Assembly: GCA_007449985.2 (NCBI GenBank)
Contig: VIIQ02000631.1
Coordinates: forward strand, 178,501 to 242,500
From: Desmodesmus armatus
Taxonomy: Eukaryota; Chlorophyta; Chlorophyceae; Sphaeropleales; Scenedesmaceae
DNA length: 64,000 nucleotides
Direction of reading: 5' to 3'
In this document: positions 10,276 to 24,900 of the stretch, in pieces
Numbering within the stretch: the first letter of the stretch is position 1
Layout: every line of letters begins with the position of its first letter
Position numbers and translations under genes: made by a program
The notes under the pieces: model-generated
Database searches by the model: none
The model's input: the letters and a program-made list of their open reading frames with translations, nothing else
Told to the model about the DNA's origin: nothing

Positions 10276-11663
10276 GAGGATGTGGTAGCGGTCCCCCTGC
10301 TGCCCCGCAAACTCCAACTCATTGTGCGACATGCGGAAGAACTGCCGCGCAGCATCCCTGCTGCTCTTCACCTCCACAAAGCACACCACAGCACCGCTCG
10401 CAGCATCCCTCACAACCAAATCATACGGCAGCCCACTCTCCTGGTGCTGATTCACCCACTCGACCACCAGCCGAGGCTGGGATCGCACCGGCGGCTGTTC
10501 TATCCCCATTCTGGCTGCTTCCAAGGCTTGTATATCCGGACCCTCCTGCTGCATATCCGGGTGCTGTAGGTAGTACAAGTAAGCAAGCTCCTCACCATAC
10601 CTGCCTACTGCTGCTGCGTCAGCGGCATCAGTTCCAGACTCCGGCTGCTGCAGCAGCGGCGGCAGCGGTGTCTGCAGCCCTCTTAAAACCTGATTGGGGA
10701 GAGGCACCTGCTGGCTGATGTAGCCAGCTGCCCTGGCTGCACCCTCCGCATCTTGCCAGCTGCTGAAGCCGCCAGTTGGGCCAGGCCTGGGCGGGCTCCA
10801 TGGCCCCACTGCATTGGCTCCCTGCATGTGGATACCTCTCCCCTCTGTTGCTCCTGCTGCTGGTGCTGGAAGTGGTGGTGGTGCTGAGCCACTGCCAGGG
10901 AAATAGCCCAAGCGGCTGCTACTGCTGCCGCCCCCGGCACCCTGACCCAGGCCGGGGGGAGCATACAGACGGAACGGCCCGCCCTGCTCTTGTGCATGGA
11001 ACGACCCAGCTGCGGTGCTCCCATCACCCGGCTGCCCAGCTGAAGGAAAGCCACCGCTAGCAAAGGGCATAGATAGTGTAAGCTGTCCCCCAGCTGCAAA
11101 GTCGCTGCTGGCCATGTTACCGCCAAAGGTCGGCGGGTGTCCAAGCTGTCCATCTCCTGCAAAGCCGCCAAGGCCACTGCCACCCAGTGGGGGTCCTCCC
11201 GCCCCTGGGCCCCCAACCCCAAAGCCGCTCTGGTCGAAGCCCATGCTGCTGCCACCACCGCTGACTATTCCTGCAGGTGGCAAGCCAGCAGCTTGCCCAG
11301 CAGCATACCCTCCCCAGCTGCCAGCAGTGCTGTTCGCACCACCTCCACCACCCCACCGGGGGGCATCATGGTGAGGGCCTGCTTGTGGAGCTTGCTGCAG
11401 CCAGGGGGCTAGTGCTCCCTGGTGGCTAGGGTGGGGTGGCCAGCTAGCCAAACCCCTGGGTGTGGGGCACCATCCCCAACATAGGGCATCCTGCCAGGCT
11501 GGGGCATAGAATGGGGAGTATGCATGCCAGCACTGCCTGGCAAAGGCCTGCCTGAATCTTGGAGGCTGCTGCCATAACCGTGGAGGGAGCCAGGCCCTAC
11601 ACCAGCTACAGTGGGGTCGCCGGGCTGTGGCAGCATACCCTCCGTGTGCTCCTGCTGCTGCTG

Positions 11664-11709
<46 letters not shown>

Positions 11710-12538
11710 CGGTGCTGCATGAGTAGGGCAAACAGGCCGCTTGGTGCTGCCTCATGCTCCCCACCCTCGCCACCACCATCCCCACCCCCAACAGCAGCAG
11801 GGCCTGCCTGGCCCACCCAAGGCCCTGGGCCAGGTTGAGCCTGCTGTGGCAGCAGTGGGCCAGGTGGGCCAGGTAGTGGGCCAGCTGTCAACCGCTGGGC
11901 CAGGTCAGCTGGCCCAAACAGGCTGAAGGTGGGTAACCCCATGAACACAAGCTGAGGGGTGCGAGCACCCACAGGGGCCTCACTGACAGCAGCAGCAGCA
12001 GCAGCTGCCTGAGCTGCTTCTGCTGCTGCAGCTAATGAGGCAGCCTGGTCAGGTGGTGTCAAAGGGACCCCATCTTGACCGATTGCTGTGTCTCCCGGTA
12101 CTGCTGCTGCTGCTGCTGCAGCCACTTGGTCTGCAGTGGGGAACAAGGTGTACAGTGGACTGCTTGGGCCAGGTAGGTGACCTAGCAGCTCTGGTACTGT
12201 AGCCTCGCCCTGCCCTGCTGCTGCAGTGTCTACTGCTGCTGCTGCTGCAGCAGGTATGGTTGCCATAGCATCGGCCTGCAAGCCAGCGGTACTGCTGGTG
12301 TCACCGGTAGCAGCAGCAGCAGCGGCGGCCGCAGCTGCAGATGCAGCAGCATCACTATCAGGCACAGACAAAGGTGGTCCAGCAGCACCAGCAGCAGCAG
12401 CAGCAGCAGCAACTGGCCCCTCTGATCCTGCACTCATGTCCAGCTGCCGCCTAGCCGACGGTCCTGTTGCTGCTGCTGCTGACTCACCAAGCACACCCCC
12501 TGCTGCTGCTGCTAGGACCCCAGGCACATGCTGACCAT

Positions 12539-12577
<39 letters not shown>

Positions 12578-12772
12578 TTGCCTGCTGTGACCCCCCAGGC
12601 ACCACCACAATCTTATCAGGGCTAGTGAGAGAAGCTGGCAGCATAGGAGGTGCAGGGCTACTGATACCTTGCGGTACCACCAGCACCACCTCCTGGTGGT
12701 AGTCACTCACTGCCGCAGCAGCTGCTGCTGCTGATGTGCCAGGTACCGGTGCTGTTACCTGCTGCTGGGTCC

Positions 12773-12810
<38 letters not shown>

Positions 12811-12950
12811 CCGACCCTCCTGCCTGCCGGGATTATTGCTGGCAGGATATCACTGGAGATCACCAGGGGGTTGTGCTCCCTGCGCACTGCTGGTGCAGCA
12901 GCAGCAGCAGTAGCGACCCCAGCCGCCGCTGTGCTCTCACCACCTTGCTG

Positions 12951-12982
<32 letters not shown>

Positions 12983-15900
12983 GCCGCTCAGCAGCAACTT
13001 CCACTTTCGCCTTCACTTCGGCATCATGCTCCAACCGCCACTGGTGCAGGGCCTCGAGCGCACTAGACCCTGAACCCTCTGCCGGTTCTGACAGCAGATC
13101 TTCTAAACCCAACCCCAGCCCTAAACCTGGGGCCTTCTGGCCAGCTGCTAAACCCTCACTGGTAGCAGCACCGTCCTCGCCCTCCTTACCCTCTCCCTCT
13201 TCCACCCCTGGGGTGGGGCCTGAACCCTCGGGGTCTGAACCCTCAGGGTGTGAGGTGCCGGTTGGGGTTGGGGTTCAGAGGCGGGCTCGGGTTCTGGGGA
13301 GGGTGGCGGTGAGGGTTCAGGCTCGGGAGGGACGTGCAGCTGCCAGGGGGTTGTAAGGGGGGGGAGTTCGGGGTACCTGCTGTATGGGGGCTGGCGCATC
13401 ACCTGAGACACGTCACCTCCTGTGGCCTGCAGTAACAGCAGCAGTGGGCAGCGCCATGAGACAGCAAGCAGTGGCATTTACGTTCAGATAGCTGAAAAGA
13501 GCCGAAGCTGCTGTGTGCGTGCCACCGTGTGTCTCGTTGGTGGTCTCCCCAGTAGGAGAGCCCCTAGCTAGGGTGGTTGTGGAGCAAGGGTCTGATATGC
13601 GAGGTCCAAGCAACAGCGACACAACATGCTTTACCTCCGGCACAGATACCAGCACATGGTGCATCGACCACACACTTATACTTGTGCAGTGCAACTATTC
13701 AAACCCCTATTTGAACCAACAAATGACACAGAATCACAGAATATCGCTCACCTGCACCATGAGCAGCTTCTCCAGCCGTGAAGTGAGTCCCCCCACATCC
13801 AGGGCCCTACAGTTTCTGGAGCTTTGTGGTTTTGGGCCAGTTGCCACTGCCAAGTGGGGTTCCTCAACACACTAGCAGGCTTATCAGCCTGTCCACAATG
13901 ATGGATACCAGCCCAACCACCCCTCACCTGCACCATGAGCAGCTTCTCCAACAGTGAGGTGAGTCCGCCCACCTCCAGGGCCCTGCCGTTTGCCTCCTCA
14001 GCTATCAGGCCTATGTATGAGGCCACCTCAGTTGACACCTGGTGGCAGCACTCAATCAGCTTCTCGGGTGACACCACATACAGCGCATCACTCCTACTGC
14101 TGCCGTCCGACTGCTGCTGCTGCTGCTCCTGCGCTGTAGGTTCAGCGCCTGTCCCTGCATCTGCTGCACCAGCAGCAGCAGTTACGTTTGAGAGCATCTC
14201 CCCTGTTGCTGCTGGTGCCACCCCAGCAACCGCATCAGCACCTGCTGCACTGCCAGCAGCTCCCTGCTCCCCTGAAACACCCTCCCCAACCCCATCTTCT
14301 GCCCCCTGCTCCTGCTGCTGCTGCTGCTGCTGCGGATCCTGCTCTTGCTGCTGCTGGTCCTGCTCCTGCGCCTGCGTCTGCGCGTCCTGCTGCGGGTCCT
14401 GCTGATCCTGCTCAGGATCGTGTGGTTCCAGGCCAACGAGGGCCACACATGGCTGTAGGCGCTGTACCCAGCTGGCCCCCTCACGCTTCACAACGTGTGT
14501 GTCACTGGCCATGTCACTGTTGACCACAGGCAGTTGATAGACCTCACTCAGTGACGTGACAGCAAACACCTTGAAGGAGGCTAGGCGGGGGGCCAGGACT
14601 GCATCAAGCACCTGCACAGCAGCAGCAGCAGCAGCAGCAGCAGGACACGGGCTGTTTGCATACACATACATGCAAAAGCCAACGTCATGATAGAATCTGG
14701 CATAGCAGCATCGTGCACCCCACAAGGGAGCGAGCGGCTGGCGGGATGACTGACGCACCTGTGCTGGGAGCAGCTGTGTCAGCACTGCTCTTTGCACACC
14801 TCTCCGCTGACAAACACATGCACAGTAGCAAGCAGCGCTGTTCACCAGGATGACAGTCAAACCCAACATGGCCTAAACCTCTCGCAGCAAAATTCAACCA
14901 AATGCACAAGCACACCTATCATGTGCTGCCAGCAATGCGACCAAATAACAAAGCCGCACACCTGGTACTCCTGCTGCGTTGTGGTACTGAACAGGTGTCG
15001 CTGCAGCAGCGGCAGCGCGGCCGCCAGACATAAGCTGAGTTGCCTGTCGGTGTCTGGCTGCTGGGGCTGTATGAGGGCCGGGGCCACCTCCACCACCTGA
15101 CTCAGGTACGGCACTGACAGGGCATACCACAGCTCCCCTAGGTCCCCTGGCCCCGTGGGGGCTGGGGCTGCTGCCCTGCAGGGAGCAACACATGCAGCGG
15201 TAAAGGCGACAATTTTTTGTTGCAGCAAAGTTTGTTGTCAAGGGTTTTTGGTGTCTGGCTGCAGGGGCTGTATGAGGGCCGGGGCCACCTCCACCACCTG
15301 ACTCAGGTACGGCACTGACAGGGCATACCACAGCTCCCCAAGGTCCCCCGGCCCGGTGGGGGCTGGGGCTGCTGCCCTGCAAGACGCAACACATGCAGCA
15401 GTAAGGGTGGCAATTGTGAGGAGCACAGCAGAAGGCGGAGCCAGCAAGTATGACCAACCACCTGACTCAGGTACGGTGAGGATAGGGAGCACATAACAGT
15501 CGTACAGTAGTGGGAACAAGGCGGATGTGGCAGCTTGCTGGAGCACCATGTGCAACAGTAAAGGTGGCAATGGTGGGAGGAATGCACAGCAGAAGGCGGA
15601 GCCAGCAAGTATGGCGCATTTTTGAACACGCGTGGGTTGGTAGGGGTGCAGCCAAACCAGCAGCGACCACCAATGACTACGCTGTGTTGAGCTCAGCACA
15701 GGACATGGACTGTGGCTCTGCAGCTGCTGTGCAGAGACACTATGCTGACGGTCAGCACCAGCTTGGTCCAGCCGTGGCACTCTGTTTCAAACCCAACAGG
15801 TGCCATGCATATCGCCGCACTGAGGGGTGCAGTCATTCTGTGTCACACACAGCAGGCAGTTATTCCGGCCTGCAGACAAAGTGTCACTCAGCAACAGGTG

Positions 15901-18900
15901 CCATACCTATTGCTGAACGGCACTCTGCCTGCAGGCCGGAACAATTGCCTGCTATACGCAACACAGCAACAAGCCGCCCTTGAGACGGACCCCATGGTAG
16001 TACAAAATGACAAGGAAGCTAGAAAAAGTGCCACTTCTGGTGGCAGCTATGACAATTCCAGTAATGCGCACCTCCCGCCAGCACGGCTGGGTGGCTCTGT
16101 GTTGGCGGTCTTGCCGTCTCCGCCCTCGTCCGCCAGGAATGTGATGCCTGGCACGTCACCAAACAGCCCCAGCAGCTCGCTGTCGTCAGGGATGTGTGGG
16201 GTGTCAGCCAGGCTGAGCCAGCTGCCATCACGGCCTGTGGCAACAGAACAGAAGAGTCAAACACGCAGCCCTGACAGAAGAGTCAAACACGCAGCCCTAA
16301 CAGTACTGTTGAGCAGTGCAGGTGGGGTGCATTCACATGTTGAGGTGTGGCGTGTCAGCTAGGCTGAGCCAGCTGCCATCACGGCCTGCGGCAACAGAAC
16401 GGCACCGGTGATGGAATGGTATGAGTCAACATGATCATGAGGCTGCATCAAGCTTGGCAACTTTTGACTTCACTATTGGCTTGTCAGGTTATTCAGCATA
16501 GGTCAGACGAATGCACATGCTGCGCGCGAGATAAGGACCATGATGGTGCCATTAATGTGTCAAGAAAACAAAACAAAAGTGCTGACACAGAAGCCTGGCT
16601 CACCTGGCAGAATCTTCCAGGGCTTCTCAGTCCTGCCGCCATTCAGCTCATTGTACAGCCCATGCTGTGCGATGTGGGAGATAGCGCCTCGCCTGATGCC
16701 CTCTGCCCACGCACCCAGCACACGCGACACCTGCAGCACAAACACATGTTCATAGTATGCTAGCTAGCTACACATGTATTCGCTGTGCCTAACACACACC
16801 GGGTGCAACTTTCAGGGACGGGCATCCCCAGGACACACAACTGCTGCCCTTGCTCTGTTCCAGTGCACCACCCAGCCCCTAGGCCCCAGCGGGTTCAGCA
16901 GCAACCAAGGATTGCTGCTCACCATCCGGAGGGCGGGCGTTCCGGGCTGAGCCTTGTCTCCTGTCGCCGTAATGAGCCCGCCAAGGGTTCGGCAGTAATC
17001 ACCAAAGGTGGGGTACTCGCCTGAACCACAGCACAGCACAGCACACGCCACAACCCACACACGGCATCCTCATGCAAAGCCAGTGCATGCACGTGAGAGC
17101 TAGCATGCATACATCATCACACGTACCCAGCAAATGTCAGCATGACAGTTTGCACAGCGCATGGCTGCAACCACGACCCAGAGACTAGCTACTACCATAC
17201 AGGCATGCTTGCAACAGGTGAGGCCGCCTTTCCACTGCATGCCAAGATGACCAATCCACGGATGACTCACCCACAAGCGGGATCCACTTGTCATACTTGA
17301 AGCGCTGCAGTTGGTCTACAAACACATCTCGCAGCTGCCCGTAGTACACCCCCAAACAGCGAAGCATAGGTGGTGGCCTCTCCCCAGCATTCGCTGCTGC
17401 TGCCTTTGCCGCCGCTGCCTTCCCGCCCTTCCCACTGCCGCTGCCGCTGTTGTCCCTGCAGAAGTGCTTGTGGAGGGTGGGGTAAGTCACCTCCAGCACC
17501 TGAGCAGCGTCTGTAAACCTCAGCTCCTCTGGGGCGTAGAAGCGCCCGCGCATGGGCGTATGGGCAAGGCTACTGAGGAAAGTCCCTTCATACATAAAGT
17601 CCTCACCGACAGGCTCGACCGCCCCTGACCCCTGCTGTGTGCCGTCTTGGCCCTTCAGACCCAATCCCTGGCCGCGCCCAGGTGCTGCCTTCCCAGGGCC
17701 CCTACCGCCCCTGCCGCCAAGCCTGCCGGGGGCGGTGCACCCCTGCCCATGCTGCTGCCGCCTGGCCTACTGCTGTGGCCACCGAAGCTCCCAGGCATGC
17801 CGAGCGCGTCCTCGTCCATACGCACACGGCGGCTCTCTGCTACGCAATACTCTGCCGCGGCGGCCAGCAGCGCGTCGGTGTCAGGCAGCCAGATGAGGGG
17901 CGTATCGCTGAAGGCTTTGCACACGCGCAGCCGCACCGCGACGTCCTTCGGCAGGGCTGCAAGCCGCTGTGCGTCCTGCAAGGGGTTGAAGCCGCTGGGA
18001 GGCAGCAGCGAGCTGGAGAGGAAGCGGGACAGGTGGTGGTAGAGTTGAGCCATGTCATGCAGCGTAGTGGTGAAACTACCTGCCGCCTCACTGCCGCCCT
18101 GCTGCCCGGCCGCTGCCGCGTTTGCTGGGCCGGCAGGAGCCGCACTGCCTGCTGATGGTGCTGGTGGTTGATGCGGGGTGTCAGGGTGCTGCTGGGGCTG
18201 CTGGCTGCTGACTGTGCCCATGAGCTGATGACCTGCAGGACTGTGTCAGCACTGGTGTCGCAGGTGGCGCCCAGCGCTAGGGCCATGTCGCGGGTGATGT
18301 CGGCAGCCACGATGTAGAGCACGTGCTGCTTGAACAGTGCCTTGATCTCCTGTGGGATGGGAATAAGGTCACAACACAAAGCTGCAAGTGGTACCAAAGC
18401 AGCATCAGTGGTATCTGATGATGTCAAACTATGACTGCGCCGCGAACATGGCACCAGCCCCCGCAGCTGTCCATGGCCGCGCAACACAGCTCCATACCAC
18501 CAGTGGTTGCATGCAACAAGCAAGTCAAGCGCTGTGGCTGTATCATTGACGCTGACGAAACATAGTCGCAACATACATGCAGAGGCAGTGGTGCAGTATC
18601 ACCTGTTGTGAAGCAAACAACTCAGTGGGTGCGTGTGGTCTGCCATCCGAGGCCAGCACCCAAGGCCAGTTGCGCAGGCCTTGCAGCACTGAGCTGGGCA
18701 GCTTGCGCTTGCCCGGTTGCCAGGCCGATGCTGCTGCAGACAGGGACTTGCTCTTGCTGCTGTCAGCACCCTCAGCCCCTGTTGCTGACTTCTTCTTGCG
18801 CCGGTGAGCTGGCCTGCTTTCATCGCCCTTCCCGACTGTGAACCCCCCTGACGCTGCTGCTGCAGCTTTTGGTTGTGCTACCGTGCGCACGCTGTACGAA

Positions 18901-21900
18901 CAGTACAGCTGGCCGGAAGCCTGCAGCGCCTGCCACTGCTCTGCGATCACGCGGGAAAGCTGCCGGTACTGCTCCGTGCGCCGGACTGCATCCGCATCCT
19001 CGGCGATGCTTTGCAGCAACAGCTGCAGGTCGTCCCAGTGCCAGTCCGTGAAAACGTATCGGACACTGTCATCGAGCTTGTCGACCGCATCCTTCCATGC
19101 CGAGTGCTGCTGCTCAAGCATAAGCTGCTTCCAGGTCAGCTCGATGGTGTGCTGACGAACAGGCAGGAACACCTGCACACCCAGAGCCTGCATGAGGGCG
19201 AGCCACTGCTGGGTAGCAACACCGTGACAGCAGTTGGCATACGCAGGGCTCACCAGATCCCATGCATGCGCAGGGAACAGCTGCTGCAGATCAAGCTGGT
19301 TGCCAAGCTGCTTTGGCAGGAACAGGCACTGCCCCTCTGCAGTGCTGTCCTGCACCGTGGCAGGTCCAGGAGCAGGGCTGCCGCTGCTGCCGCAGCTTGG
19401 GGCCAGCACAGCGCTGCCTGTGCTGGTCACGAGCACTGCTGTTCGTGCAAGCTGCTCTAGTAGACTCCCACGGTGCCCACCCTGCTTGCCGCACCGTCAC
19501 TGTCTGGGCGGGTAGGTGCTGCCACACCACTGCCTGTGTAGCTGCCCCAGCCCGGCCCAGATGACCCACTCAAGCTACCACTGTTAGCTAGCAGCTGCTG
19601 CTGCTGCTGGCCGTGGCCAGAGGTATGGCTTGCTGCCAGCAGCTCCCCATCAAGCAGCCTGGCAGCTAAAGGGAAGGCAAGGAGCCGCATGAGGTGCAGC
19701 TGCTGCTCCTTTTTCAGCTGTAGCCCTAACCCCGGCCTGTCAGCACTAGCACCAGCAGCAGCACTGCTGCAGCGACAGCAGGAGCACCTGCTGCAGCGGC
19801 AGCAGCAGGATCAGCAGCGGCCGCTGCAGGTGCCGTCTGTGCTGCATCTGCATCTGCGGCTGCATTAGCTGGCGCTGGTGCTGGTTGCGCATGCTGCTTG
19901 CACTGTGCAGCAGCATGTGCAAGGCTTGGGATGACGTGGCCCTGCACCACGTCAAGCGGCTCGAGCTCCCTGACACCCAGGCCCTGCAGCAATAAAAAGG
20001 GTGGGAGTAGACTCAAAGCAGTTCGTGACTGCTTTTAGTAACCAGCTGTGCCTCTGCATGCACAGCTTCTGCCCTCCACCTGACAGGCTCGCTGTCCCAC
20101 AGGCAAACAACCAATCCAAGATAACTAGCTACACAGTACATGGTTGTGACGCTGGAACGGAGGCAGGAGGGAGTGAAGGAGGCGATCAAAGAGGCAGGAA
20201 GGCAGGGTGGCAGATGCTGAAAACGACACAGCACCACCTACCTTGAGGCCCTGCATCATGATGTTGTGCTGCTGTTGGTCCTCCGAGTTCAGAAGCTCAG
20301 GGTCCACAAACAGTAGCCCCCCAGTGCTGCCGTCCCCAACTGCAGCCCCCTCTGCAGCATTCAGGCCAGCCAGCTGCTGCTGCGTGATGCTGCAGGCCTT
20401 CAGCGCTGCTGCTGCGAGCTGTGCCGCTGTCTGTGTGCTGTCTGAACTGCCATAGCCAGGACCTGGGCGGCCCAACCTGTGCAAGGCAGAGGACAACAAC
20501 ACACTTTGTAGTGGCAGAAAGGCCGACTTACGACCGATGGGGCTGACACAGATCTGTTGCACAAACAAAGATGATGACATGACACTGCTGCAGCCTGGTA
20601 GCCCTGCCACGGGTGTTAACCTTATTCAACTTGATGACTTGTGCGGGCGGGGGAGGGGGCGGGGGTCATCACAAGACAGGCTGAGTCCCTTCGCTCCAGC
20701 CAGCACTCACCTGCTACCTCTGGTGTTGCTGCTGCTTGCAGGAGACGCCTGTCCTGCAGCAGCTGGCAGCCCCTCAACCGGGAAGAACACCGTCCCACTG
20801 CTGCCGCCTCCCTCGGACACTGCTCTTACAGGTACCAGGACACCCTGCCTACCATACAGCGGCAGCAAGGGACACTCCCTCAGCTCCTTCAGTAGCCTCT
20901 CAACCCTGATTGAGCTGGCGCCCGCACTGGCACTGGCACTGCTGCTGCTGGTTGTGCTGAGGCCCATGGAAGTGCTGCTAAGGCTAGTTGAGTCAGCAGG
21001 AGTCATGCCGCTTGGTCCGCTAGGGGTCACGCCAGCCCCAAACAGCAGGCCGAAGGCTGTCACTAGCAGCTGGCGCAGCTGCGGTATGCTGTAGCCGGAC
21101 AGCTCCCCAGCGGCGGCCATGTCCTGCAAGCACAATGAAGCACCCCTTGCGCTGTTGCACGGACATACAACCAACTGCAACGACATGCTGAAGCTGCAGC
21201 GTGCAATGTACACTGGGTCCCCTACCAGCCCTTGAGCCAAAGTGGTGCCAGCTGAGCATCAACACCACAGCAAAAGCGAGCATGTAACCAACTCATGCTT
21301 GGTCCACCCTTCCAGCTGATTGCAAATGAAGCCAGGACTCTGTTTGAATGGTGCTCAGCAGAGGGAGTCACAAACTTTCAGAGCTGCTGCCCATGTCTGG
21401 GACCAGCCGCAGCAAACATGTCATTGTCAATGTCTTCCTTACAGCGCGGTTCAGAAAAAGTGATCCGCAACGAATCACTCATGGTGCACGACATACATAA
21501 GGACTTACCCTGACGAGGCAGATGACCTCCTGCGGGTCAAACTCCCAAATGCGCAGCAGGCGCCGCAGCTGTGAGTGCGGCTCGTACAGCGCCGTCAGGC
21601 TGGGGTGCACAAAGTACTTGCCCTGCAGCCGCGCCAGTTGCTCAGCACTGACCAGTCCCTTGATGTGAGGGCTGCTACACACCAGCACGTTGCCAGGTAT
21701 TGCCCAGGGACCCACACTGCCGTCATCTGCCTCTGTGGGGATGCAGGGCAGGGCCTGCAGGTGGGAGGCAACTTCCTCTGGCAGAGATGCGAAGAACTCC
21801 TGCAAACATGACGAGCCCACAAACGTTTTCATCGCTGTCTTCATGTTGGGTGAGCACATCAGGAATGGTGCAGCACCACAGGCTGGAAGCATCCAACACA

Positions 21901-24900
21901 CGTGGCACTGGCGAGCGACTCCCTGCGCACGCACACTGTGTACGAGCGTTGAAGAAGGTTCACGGTTGCTGGGGTAGTACCTCAAGCCCGACTTGCGCAG
22001 ACTTGCACAGCCCATATCACACCTTCAGAAGTCAAGTTGTACCTCCGAATGTGTGCACCACAAGCCAACCTTAGCATCCAGTCGTTGCATGGCATGCCAT
22101 GCAGTGTGCTGTGCTGTCGTTGGAATGAGTGCCAGACAAACGGGATGCCAAGTTCATGTGAAGATGTTCAGCATGGCAGTACGGTGTACAGCCGCTAGCA
22201 GGTGTGTAGCTCACGTGCATGTGCTCAGGCAGCGGTACACATCTGAGCCACCAGTCCATCCAGTACAGCTGACTGTGCCCCTCAGGAGGTGCCATGGCCT
22301 TGAACTTTGTGAAGGAGGACGCAAACAGCCCGGGCACCTGAGGCATCAGCAAAACACACAGCAGCATCTCATGTGTTACATGCATGCAGTCCAGTTTGCG
22401 CAAATGAACTGGGACCACACAGTTGAGGCTTCATCATGAGGTTGATGGACTGATCCCAACCCCTGAGACAGGATCATCACATGTGCTCACAAGCAAGAGA
22501 GGCCAACATTATGACATGCATATATGCAGCATGCGCCGTGCCTCCAGTTCGAACTGGAGGAATTCCTGCTGTGCCGCCCACCTTGCTGTGCAGCAGTCGG
22601 TTGAAGGGATCGTCCAGGTCAATATCGCCTCGGCTGCTCGGTACCACAAAGTCACCCTACAGGACAAGCAGCCACACAAGAGCATCAGCACATGGCACCC
22701 ATGCCCATGCGGTGTTTAGCAACATGTCGACGTGCTCCACGTGCAAAGCTGCCCAACAGTACCCACTGCAGTTTGTTGTGCACTTCAATGAGCGGCAGCA
22801 GCTGCACCTCAAATCCACAGGCTGTCCTGGCACAGGCCCAGGAGCTCAGCAAGTTGCATGCAACCTCCCACAAGTTAGCTGGCGGCCAGTGAGGGGGCTG
22901 TCAGGAAAGGTAGTGGTTGACTGATGCCAGCCTGTCGTGCTGGCCTAGCAGTGCTGTACTGCATAGTAGTGCACAGCATCACATCGTACTAAGCAGTACA
23001 CATACCTGCACGATGAAGTTCAGGCCGTATCGCCTGACTGGCAGGAAGGCAAACACCTCCTTCTGGCTGGGCTGCGGCTCGTGGATGCCAAATGCCAGCG
23101 CAACAGTTGTGGCCTCCACCTCATAACCCAACCTGGGGCAGGCAGCACATGCACCATGGTCATGACGTTCAGGCACATACAGGAGGTGACAGCAAAGACC
23201 TGCGTACTGCTGTCAAGTTGGGAGTTCGCACAGACAGCTGATGCACGTGCGCACATACAGGAGATGACAACACCGGCGTGCGTCTGTGTAGGCAACCTTG
23301 CGTTGGACGATGTATTGTACAGCATGCCACTGGCTGCTGACTGTCAGCTGTGGGTGCCACATGAGTTGGCTGCAGGAGCTGCCATGGGTTATGTCGAGGG
23401 ATGAACAACATCTCAGCAGCTCCTTACAGCCAACTCATGTAGGGCTCATAGCGCACAGCCAAGCACATACACATGGTGTCCACTGTACAAACCCTACGAC
23501 CAGATGACACATGTGATGCATATCCCAGTGATAAAGCTTTCCGCCAACTTCGTTCCTACACAGCTACATGCAGAACACTGCCGCTTTTGTCACTACTCAA
23601 TGTAGCTGTCCGGTGGTTGAGTGCCAAGCCCGGACACCCTCCACTACCTGCATATGTCTCCCGGCTGAATGTCTCACTGACCACCATCCAGCGGCTCTCC
23701 TCCTGCAGCAACACCTCACACCCTGATGCAGGAGACAGCAGCGACGCCACAGCATCAGGGCTCAACGCAGGACCCTCAACTGCTTGCTGCTCCTCGGCCA
23801 ACACCTCATGCTGACCGTCCTGCATGGCGCCTGTACTGCTGCTGCTGCTGTCCGCTTGAGGCGCCGAAGCTTCCTGTGATCCCTCCCTGCGCTCAGTAGC
23901 TTCAGCTTCTGGTGCTGGGGTGCTGTTAGCCAAGCTGGGGCCATCTGTGCTGGCAGGTGGTTGAAAGGGTATGCTTGCGTCGTCTGTGCCGGTGGCAGGT
24001 GGTGGGGAGGCGCTGCGGCTGCTAGCTGTGCTGTGTGGCTCCGGCAGCACCACAGTCCTGACAAGGAGCCTCACAAAGTCACTGCTGGGCTCTTCGATGC
24101 GCAGCATCACCTTGCTCTGCAGTGTCACAGCAAGCAGGTTTGTCATGTCATACCAGTTCGCGAGTGTCAGATCCTCATCAGACAGAGTGAGCTGGGTGAC
24201 AAAACATCGGATGCTGAGCTTCCAGAGGCATCCTATACTCCTGCCGCATCCTATACTCCTGCCGCGCAACAAACACCACAGCCACCGCTGCAAACAAGCT
24301 TGAGAAGGTACACAAAACTGGTAACGCGCCCACCCTGACATGCCCTGATTCACACCCACAGTACAACACAGTGCTAGGTCAAACTTGCACGTACCGTTCC
24401 CGCCTCTGCATCAGACAGCACCAGGCACCTTAGCTGTCGCAGGAACAGCAGCAGGGTGGGACGCAGCTGTGCCAGCTTCTGCCCCACATCCTCCGACCCC
24501 GGCTTAAGCGGCATGTGCAGCAGTGTCATGTTTTTGGGGCCCAGCAGCTGCGACAGGGCCACCCCCGCAGGCAGCGATGCTGCTGCTCCCGCCTTCAAAA
24601 CTCCTGCCGGAGCTTCCACCGCTGCAGCTCCGCTTGCTGTGCTGGCTGCATCAGATGGTGGAGTCTGCTGCTGTCCCAGCTGCTCAAGTTCCTCATCACT
24701 GTCGTCCTGCTGCTGCTGCTGCTGCTGCTGCGTTGGCTGCTTGAGGACCCCCTGCTGCTGCTGTCGGAGCCCCTGCTGCTGCTGCAGGAGGCGAGTCAGC
24801 ACACTGCTCTCCAGGGACTCCAGCAACGTCGGTTGCAGCTGCTTGTCTCCCACCCATGTTGGCAGGACATAGCCCATCTCTGGGTGCTGCTGGAGGTCAA

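Noticed and set aside
12226..13356. Long plus-strand poly-Ala/poly-Cys frames opposite the NOV-like linker
   Set aside because: They are antisense shadows of CAG/GCT triplet tracts in the minus-strand gene.
15900..16060. Extra exon between NOV-like exons 16072 and 15175
   Set aside because: The two exons join directly in phase (GGG AG|G GCA); no coding similarity in between.
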